A stretch of 45,933 bases of DNA from contig DDBW01000005.1 of NCBI GenBank assembly GCA_002335495.1, positions 537-46,469 on the forward strand, in the 5' to 3' direction. The notes under the pieces were generated by a model. The model searched no databases, was not told where the DNA came from, and saw only the letters and a program-made list of their open reading frames with translations. Below, piece after piece: positions 40,622 to 45,933 of the stretch; the stretch's first letter is position 1; each line of letters opens with the position of its first letter. Source of the DNA: Candidatus Dojkabacteria bacterium UBA2022 (GTDB taxonomy: Bacteria; Patescibacteriota; Dojkabacteria; SC72). The position numbers and the translations under genes were made by a program.

Positions 40622-41314
40622 ATGGGCTCAGTTCCAAAACATATTGCAATTATACCTGATGGTAATCGCCGATGGGCGCGTTCAAAGGGTTTAAGTGATT
40701 TAGAGGGGCATATGGAAGGGGTTCGTCGTACACTAGATATAGTTGAGAAAGCTCATGAACTTGGAGTTGAGGTGATTACCTTCTGGGGGTTTTCTACCGA
40801 AAACTGGAAAAGGGATGAAGATGAAGTTTCTTATTTAATGAAAGATATCTTTATTAATCAGGGAAAGAAGTTTTTGCAGAAGTTTTATGATCAGAAGGCT
40901 AGATTTATTCATTTAGGTCGCAAAGATCGGCTTCCAAAAGAGCTTGTTAGTATTTTGAGTGATTTAGAAGAGAAAACTAAGGAGTTTGTTGGACGGACAG
41001 TTTGCTTTGCCATTGATTACGGTGGTAGGAATGAGATCCTTCGAGCAATCCAGAATATTGTAGAAAGTGGAGCTAAGTCAGAGGAAATTACTGAGGAATT
41101 TGTGGGTAAACTTCTTGATACAAAAGGGATTCCTGATCCTGATATGATTATTAGAACATCTGGTGAACAGAGGTTGAGTGGTTTAATGCCGTGGCAGAGT
41201 GTTTATGCAGAGCTTTTCTTTGTCCCAATATTCTATCCTGAGTTCACAAAGGATAAATTTGAGGAGGTTGTTTCAGACTTTGCCAACCGCCAGAGAAGAT
41301 TTGGGGGTAAATAA
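40622..41314 (+). CDS. uppS: Isoprenyl (undecaprenyl) diphosphate synthase
   Basis: cis-Prenyltransferase making the lipid carrier for wall polymers. 230 residues, normal size. Signature IIPDGNRRWARSKG (about 8-21) contains the catalytic Asp. FWGFSTENW (about 53-61) and the C-terminal DPDMIIRTSGEQRLSG with the RxSGExRLSxFxxWQ-like block are intact, continuing to AELFFVP. It follows proS by 48 bases. Product length cannot be told from sequence. Confidence 0.94.
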   Translation: MGSVPKHIAIIPDGNRRWARSKGLSDLEGHMEGVRRTLDIVEKAHELGVEVITFWGFSTENWKRDEDEVSYLMKDIFINQGKKFLQKFYDQKARFIHLGRKDRLPKELVSILSDLEEKTKEFVGRTVCFAIDYGGRNEILRAIQNIVESGAKSEEITEEFVGKLLDTKGIPDPDMIIRTSGEQRLSGLMPWQSVYAELFFVPIFYPEFTKDKFEEVVSDFANRQRRFGGK

Positions 41315-41373
41315 CTTGTTGCTTCGGTGAAACTGCTCCTGGGTTCTTATTTCTACTTATTAAGGTATCCGGT

Positions 41374-44232
41374 TTATTTGCCTTGATCTAGGTATCCTTT
41401 AAGGTACTTTCCTGTGTAACTATCTTTATTCTTGATTATATCTTCTACAGAACCGACTCCTATGATATTTCCACCCTGATCTCCTCCCTCAGGACCAAGG
41501 TCAATGATCCAGTCAGATGCTTTTATTATATCTAGGTTATGTTCAATAACTAATACAGAGTTTCCTTTATCCACGAGCTTTTTAAGAAGGTTTAGCAGTT
41601 TATCTACGTCGTGAAAGTGAAGTCCAGTTGTTGGTTCATCAAGAATATATATTGTGTGGCCTCTTGTTGCCTTTGATAGCTCTTTAGCTAGCTTAATTCT
41701 CTGCGATTCCCCTCCTGATAGGGTGGTGGCAGGCTGTCCTAGCTGTATATAACCAAGTCCTACCTCACTTAATATCTCTAATTTCCTTCTTATTGGGGAG
41801 TAGTTTTCAAAGAATTTAAGACCTTCGTCTACGGTCATGGTTAGCACTTCGTAGATGCTTTTCCCTTTGTAATCAACTTGTAGAGCTTCTTTGTTATATC
41901 TTTTCCCTTGGCAGGTGTCGCAGGTTACGTACATATCGGGTAAGAACTGCATTTCAATCTTTATCTGCCCGTCACCTCTACATGTCTCGCAGCGCCCACC
42001 TTTTACATTGAAACTAAACCTTGAGGCGCTATATCCACGAGCCCTAGCTTCTTGTGTCTGCGCAAATATATCCCTTATGTAGTTAAATATTCCAGTGTAA
42101 GTCGCGGTGTTGGATCTTGGAGTTCTTCCTATGGGTGATTGATCTATTTCTATTACTTTCTGTATCTTTTCAAGGCCTGTTACCTCTTTATATGTCTGAG
42201 GTATAGGTCTTTCTTGCCCCACGTGGTTGAGCAGGATGGGTACGAGAGTGTCGTTAATTAGTGAAGATTTACCGCTTCCAGATACTCCTGTTACGGTAAC
42301 AAACTTTCCAAGTGGAATTTCTATTTCTACATCCTTTAAGTTATGGGTCGTTACTCCTGATATCACGACTGTATTTTCTTTGCCCGTGCTTTTGTTGGCG
42401 GATTCTATGCTTGAGCCTACTCTAAGGGAATTATTTATATACTTAGCGGTTAGAGAATTGGACTGCTTGATTGTATTTAGATTTCCTTCTGCTACTATAG
42501 TGCCTCCGTGTACTCCCGCTTCGGGACCTACATCAATAATCCAATCTGCTTTGGATATAGTATCGTAATCGTGTTCAACTACAACTACGCTGTTTCCTAT
42601 ATCTCTTAGTCTTTCAAGGGAGTTTATTAGTTTGTCAACATCTCTAGAGTGAAGGCCTATAGATGGCTCGTCTAGCACGTAAAGTACCCCAGTCAGTCCT
42701 GTTCCAATCTGTGAAGCAAGTCGTATACGCTGGGATTCTCCTCCTGAGAGTGTGTTTGATTTTCTGGATAGCGTTAAGTAGTTTAGTCCTACATCATTTA
42801 AGAAAGTCAGTCTAGAAAGAATCTCTTTAATGATAGGTTTAGCTATTTCCGCTTTGTTTCCTTTTAGTTTTAAGGAGTTGAAAAACTCAATAACTAAAGA
42901 TATTTGTAGATTTGAAAGATCGTGAATATTTTTATCGTTTATTAATACAGCTAAGGCATATGGTTGGAGTCGCTTTCCCATACATTCAGAGCACTCTTTC
43001 TCAATCATATATTTACCAATCTCTTCTCGAATGTAATCGGAGTCTGTTTCGAAGTATCTTCTTTCTAGCTGAGGCACAACCCCTTCGTATTTGGAGTCGT
43101 ACATCCTTCTATAGCCATTTCTATTAGTATAGGTGAGGGTGTATTTAGGTTTGCTTCCTTTACCGTAGAAAATGAGATTGAATATTTCAGGTGAGTACTC
43201 TCCGATTGGAGTATTTAAGGTTATATTGTGCTCGCTGGCTACAGCTTCGAGTACCTTCAGGGTCCATGAGTCGGTTGTTGTCATATTGGACCATGGAAAT
43301 ATTCCACCCTCTTTTATTGATAGTTTTGGATTGTATATCTTATTGATGTCTATCTCCTTTAGGGTTCCGAGTCCTGAGCATTTCAAGCAGGCTCCATGTG
43401 GGGAGTTGAAGGAGAAGGTGGCGGGTTTGATAGCTGGGAAAGAAATCTTACATGTTCTACACGTATTATTTTCAGAAAACATCATTATATCGCTATCATT
43501 TCGTATGATTTTTATCTCGCCATTTGCCATGTTGCTACTTAGTTCCACGGCATCGGTTAGTCTTCTTTGATAGTCTTGATCGGATTGATCTTTGGCAACG
43601 AGTCTGTCTACAATCAGGTCTATACTGTGCTTCTTGTTTTTATCAAGGTTTAGGTCAGATACCTCATCGAGGTTATAGTTTTTTCCGTCAATAGATACAC
43701 GGAGAAATCCTTTTGAGAGTAGGGAATTAAGGATGTCTTTGAAGGTTCCTTTCTGTGATTGAATAATAGGGGAGATTATTTGTAATTTATCTCCTACAGT
43801 AATCTTTTCATTGATGCTGGTGACAATTTCTTCTATAGACTGAGCTTTTATTGGAGAGTGGCAGTTGGGACAGTGAGGTTCTCCTATATGTCCATACATA
43901 AGTCTGAGATAGTCATAGATCTCTGTTACAGTGCCTACTGTTGATCTAGGGTTGCTTCCTGAAGTTTTCTGATCGATTGAGATGGCAGGTGATAGCCCGG
44001 TGATAGACTCTACGTCGGGCTTCTCCATTAAGCCTAGGAACTGTCTGGCGTATGAGGAGAGGGATTCTACATATCTTCTTTGTCCTTCTGCGTATAGAGT
44101 GTCAAAAGCCAGAGATGATTTTCCGCTTCCAGATACCCCTGTTATCACAACCAGCTTATTTTTAGGGATTTTAACTGATACGTTCTTGAGGTTGTGAACT
44201 TTGGCATTTTTTATCTCGATATAGTCATTCAT
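41374..44232 (-). CDS. uvrA: UvrABC excinuclease subunit A
   Basis: Damage-recognition ATPase of nucleotide-excision repair. 952 residues, normal size. Two ABC modules are present, each with Walker A GVSGSGKSS, and signature LSGGESQR near 495 and 835. Zinc-binding cysteines in CxxC pairs occur in module I (CRTCK...CLKCSG) and module II (CETCRGDGQ...CDTCQGKRY). The insertion and UvrB-binding regions are complete. The start codon is only 8 bases from an extended -10 box, so the mRNA is predicted leaderless. It is convergent with uppS, with a 59-base gap. Confidence 0.97.
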   Translation of the reverse strand: MNDYIEIKNAKVHNLKNVSVKIPKNKLVVITGVSGSGKSSLAFDTLYAEGQRRYVESLSSYARQFLGLMEKPDVESITGLSPAISIDQKTSGSNPRSTVGTVTEIYDYLRLMYGHIGEPHCPNCHSPIKAQSIEEIVTSINEKITVGDKLQIISPIIQSQKGTFKDILNSLLSKGFLRVSIDGKNYNLDEVSDLNLDKNKKHSIDLIVDRLVAKDQSDQDYQRRLTDAVELSSNMANGEIKIIRNDSDIMMFSENNTCRTCKISFPAIKPATFSFNSPHGACLKCSGLGTLKEIDINKIYNPKLSIKEGGIFPWSNMTTTDSWTLKVLEAVASEHNITLNTPIGEYSPEIFNLIFYGKGSKPKYTLTYTNRNGYRRMYDSKYEGVVPQLERRYFETDSDYIREEIGKYMIEKECSECMGKRLQPYALAVLINDKNIHDLSNLQISLVIEFFNSLKLKGNKAEIAKPIIKEILSRLTFLNDVGLNYLTLSRKSNTLSGGESQRIRLASQIGTGLTGVLYVLDEPSIGLHSRDVDKLINSLERLRDIGNSVVVVEHDYDTISKADWIIDVGPEAGVHGGTIVAEGNLNTIKQSNSLTAKYINNSLRVGSSIESANKSTGKENTVVISGVTTHNLKDVEIEIPLGKFVTVTGVSGSGKSSLINDTLVPILLNHVGQERPIPQTYKEVTGLEKIQKVIEIDQSPIGRTPRSNTATYTGIFNYIRDIFAQTQEARARGYSASRFSFNVKGGRCETCRGDGQIKIEMQFLPDMYVTCDTCQGKRYNKEALQVDYKGKSIYEVLTMTVDEGLKFFENYSPIRRKLEILSEVGLGYIQLGQPATTLSGGESQRIKLAKELSKATRGHTIYILDEPTTGLHFHDVDKLLNLLKKLVDKGNSVLVIEHNLDIIKASDWIIDLGPEGGDQGGNIIGVGSVEDIIKNKDSYTGKYLKGYLDQGK

Positions 44233-44240
44233 AACCCCTG

Positions 44241-44246
44241 ATTATA
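44241..44246 (-). promoter_or_regulatory. Extended -10 promoter of uvrA, leaderless
   Basis: Read on the minus strand: TGATATAAT, then 8 bases, then ATG at 44232. The start should fall 1-3 bases before the ATG. No SOS-type CTG...CAG box is evident. Confidence 0.6.
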
Positions 44247-44315
44247 TCATGTCCTGGATACTTTCTCTCTGTATATAATTGATTTTATTTGATAGAATGC
44301 ACTCGTATAGCATAT

Positions 44316-44388
44316 GCACCTGTAGCTCAATTGGAAGAGCAACGCACTCCTAACGCGTAGGTTGTCGGTTCGATTCCGGCCGGGTGCG
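44316..44388 (+). tRNA. tRNA-Arg (anticodon CCU)
   Basis: Acceptor GCACCTG/CGGGTGC. Loop CTCCTAA. T arm GTCGG-TTCGATT-CCGGC. Discriminator G, no CCA. The anticodon stem ACGCA/CGCGT has an A31-C39 mismatch next to the loop. It is the fourth Arg isoacceptor in the window, placed alone between two minus-strand genes and apart from the T-box cluster. Confidence 0.92.
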
Positions 44389-44390
44389 GA

Positions 44391-45926
44391 TTACTGTATC
44401 ACATATCTGACTATTTGATTGCTTCCGTCTGAATTCTTTTCAATAGTGTGCATGTATTTACCGTTTCCGACTGTAGAGTATGTGGAAGGGTATTTCTCAA
44501 TGGAGATAGTGTACTGGTTATCGCCGTCCTTATCTATGATATTAACAGTATCATTCAGGGTAAAGGTGAGGTTGCTGTTGGTTATCCATTTTAAGTCACT
44601 TACGTTGTCGGCATTTTTGATTATTATTTTCGAGCCAAGCTTTGTTATAGGGTCGCTTTCATCTTTGTCGAAAGTGAATATACCTATATATTTATTGTTG
44701 TTATCCTTATATAAAAGCGATTGTCTGTTAGGGGAATAGCTTACGAAGTCAGTTTTATATGGGTTGATTATTACGTATTTATCGCTAGTAGTATCATACC
44801 AATAGGAGCTTTGCTCCGTTGTCATAAAAATTCCCTTGGTTGCTTGGTCGATTTTTATACCTATTACATCTCCTGAGAATCTTGTATTTTGTGGGGCGTT
44901 GGTGAACGCATTATTCTCATCTTCTCCTTTTCTAATTTCCTCGATGTACTTAATATCTGTCTGGAAGTATATTCTTGGGATTAAGGTTTTGTTTCCAGTT
45001 CCATCCATATTGAGTTGCTCCAAAGAAAGGTAGGTTCCTGATTCGTCTTTGTCTTTCTGTGTGTAATAGAAGTTTGATTGTGAATCAGAAGTCCATACCA
45101 CACTCTCCTTTGGTGATTTCTTGTAGAGTAGGTATTTGGCTTGGTTATTAATGTTGAAAGATAGGATGTCTGTAGAAGATTCCATTACTATGTAGTTCTC
45201 GGATTCAGACCATGTGAACGTGTAGCCTGAAGTTATGAATTTCTCTAAATCCATTGATCTTCCGGAGGAATCTGTTTGTTGAGTGTTAAATAGTTGTATT
45301 TTGGTTTCTGTTGATTTATCTAAGGTATGGTTATAGATCAGAAGAATATTTTGTGAAGATGGAGATGAATACAGCTTTAGGTTTTTAATCTCCCTTTCTG
45401 TTAACGTTGCAACTATATGTGGGTTATTGCTTAAATTCCAGAAGTTTCTATTAAGATCGTACCTCCAAATTACTAAATTGGAGTTCTTGTCTTTTGTAAT
45501 GTATATGAAGACATTTCCATCGTTCGATCTGTGAATCTTCTCGATTGAAAAATCTTTTTGAATAGTAATTTTGCTCTCTAAAATAGGTTTTGTTCTGAAA
45601 AGCTCAGCAAGGATTGGCGTTGATTTTTCACTTATCACTTCTATGCTTTTAACCCAGTCGAAGTATCCAGATCTTTTAAGCTTTACTTCTACAAATCCTT
45701 CGTCAATTGAGGCAATCGTTTTTGTCGTTTTACCTTTGTTTTCTCCCTCAATTATTATGTCAGCACGGCTAGGGGAGCTGTCTATGTTGATTACCCCTGT
45801 TTTTCTAACGTTTCTATCTTGAAGATCTATTCGATATCCCTTGGCGTAGTAGTATACAAATATAGTTCCTACAATGATAAAGGCGGTTGCCAGAATAGCA
45901 ATAATGACCTGGGCGATAATTTTCAT
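44391..45926 (-). CDS. Membrane-anchored PEGA-domain, beta-propeller-like protein
   Basis: 511 residues. N-terminal membrane helix (about 5-27, VIIAILATAFIIVGTIFVYYY). A PEGA domain follows (about 45-95, INIDSSPSRADIIIEGENKGKT...), often a surface-linked beta fold. The remainder (about 105-510) shows repeated short strands with dipeptides such as WRYD, LLYK and FYYTQKD, in the style of WD40/TolB-like propellers. No catalytic motif is seen. Likely outside the membrane, in envelope binding or structure; the partner is unknown. The gene stop is 3 bases from the tRNA-Arg end. The 7 bases past its ATG at the window edge hold no promoter that can be read. Confidence 0.75.
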   Translation of the reverse strand: MKIIAQVIIAILATAFIIVGTIFVYYYAKGYRIDLQDRNVRKTGVINIDSSPSRADIIIEGENKGKTTKTIASIDEGFVEVKLKRSGYFDWVKSIEVISEKSTPILAELFRTKPILESKITIQKDFSIEKIHRSNDGNVFIYITKDKNSNLVIWRYDLNRNFWNLSNNPHIVATLTEREIKNLKLYSSPSSQNILLIYNHTLDKSTETKIQLFNTQQTDSSGRSMDLEKFITSGYTFTWSESENYIVMESSTDILSFNINNQAKYLLYKKSPKESVVWTSDSQSNFYYTQKDKDESGTYLSLEQLNMDGTGNKTLIPRIYFQTDIKYIEEIRKGEDENNAFTNAPQNTRFSGDVIGIKIDQATKGIFMTTEQSSYWYDTTSDKYVIINPYKTDFVSYSPNRQSLLYKDNNNKYIGIFTFDKDESDPITKLGSKIIIKNADNVSDLKWITNSNLTFTLNDTVNIIDKDGDNQYTISIEKYPSTYSTVGNGKYMHTIEKNSDGSNQIVRYVIQ

Positions 45927-45933
45927 TGCTTTT

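Noticed and set aside
41315..41373. Bidirectional terminator between uppS and uvrA
   Set aside because: The 59-base convergent gap shows no stable stem with a T run on either strand.

Overview
The window looks like a piece of a compact, AT-rich bacterial chromosome, most likely from a Candidate Phyla Radiation (Patescibacteria) lineage. This rests on gene content and style: very short intergenic gaps, strong sigma70-type promoters (several perfect TATAAT boxes), few recognisable Shine-Dalgarno sites, several apparently leaderless genes, a ComEA/ComEC uptake module, a giant low-complexity surface protein, and diverged versions of familiar enzymes. TGA is used as a normal stop (for example at the ends of nth and the Nudix gene), which argues against the recoded SR1/Gracilibacteria groups. 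I cannot place it at class level from sequence reading alone.

Layout. 1-2809: 3' part of 23S rRNA, 5S rRNA and a clean terminator. 2811-11486: a run of plus-strand genes, namely a diverged dTMP-kinase-like protein, endonuclease III, a Nudix hydrolase, a membrane-anchored unknown, ribosomal protein S1, ClpC and RadA. 11487-12039: a 550-base gap with three near-consensus promoters and a highly structured RNA that matches no RNA family I recognise, directly before rho. 12040-18847: rho, a LysM/M23 cell-wall peptidase, two tRNA-Ala genes, two poorly known genes, then leuS preceded by a small leucine-rich leader ORF and a hairpin. 18881-27431: a 2821-residue exported, glycine-rich protein with an internal 2.3-kb tandem duplication. 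27450-32450: cyclophilin, ComEA-like, ComEC split into two ORFs, and a DegT-type aminotransferase. 32582-34949: a T-box leader followed by three tRNA-Arg genes and argS. 34954-38564: tRNA-Pro, HAD phosphatase, TrmB-like regulator (minus strand), SDR, PAP2-like membrane phosphatase and two small genes, one frameshifted. 38568-41314: a T-box leader, proS and uppS. 41374-45926: uvrA, a tRNA-Arg and a PEGA-domain protein, with both protein genes on the minus strand.

How the parts work together. The clearest theme is aminoacylation control. Three synthetase genes (leuS, argS, proS) each carry a different upstream device: a candidate leader-peptide attenuator, a full T-box whose predicted specifier is the Arg codon AGA, and a T-box with an unusual 5' half. 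In both T-boxes the UGGN base complements the discriminator of the cognate tRNA genes in this window (G for Arg, A for Pro). Other genes serve translation (rRNA, S1, seven tRNAs), DNA repair and uptake (nth, radA, uvrA, comEA/comEC), proteostasis (clpC, cyclophilin) and the envelope (M23 peptidase, uppS, PAP2, giant surface protein, PEGA protein). Of the seven tRNA genes only Ala(GGC) and Arg(UCU) encode CCA, so a CCA-adding enzyme is expected elsewhere.

All calls come from reading motifs and base pairing by eye. No database search or folding program was run.
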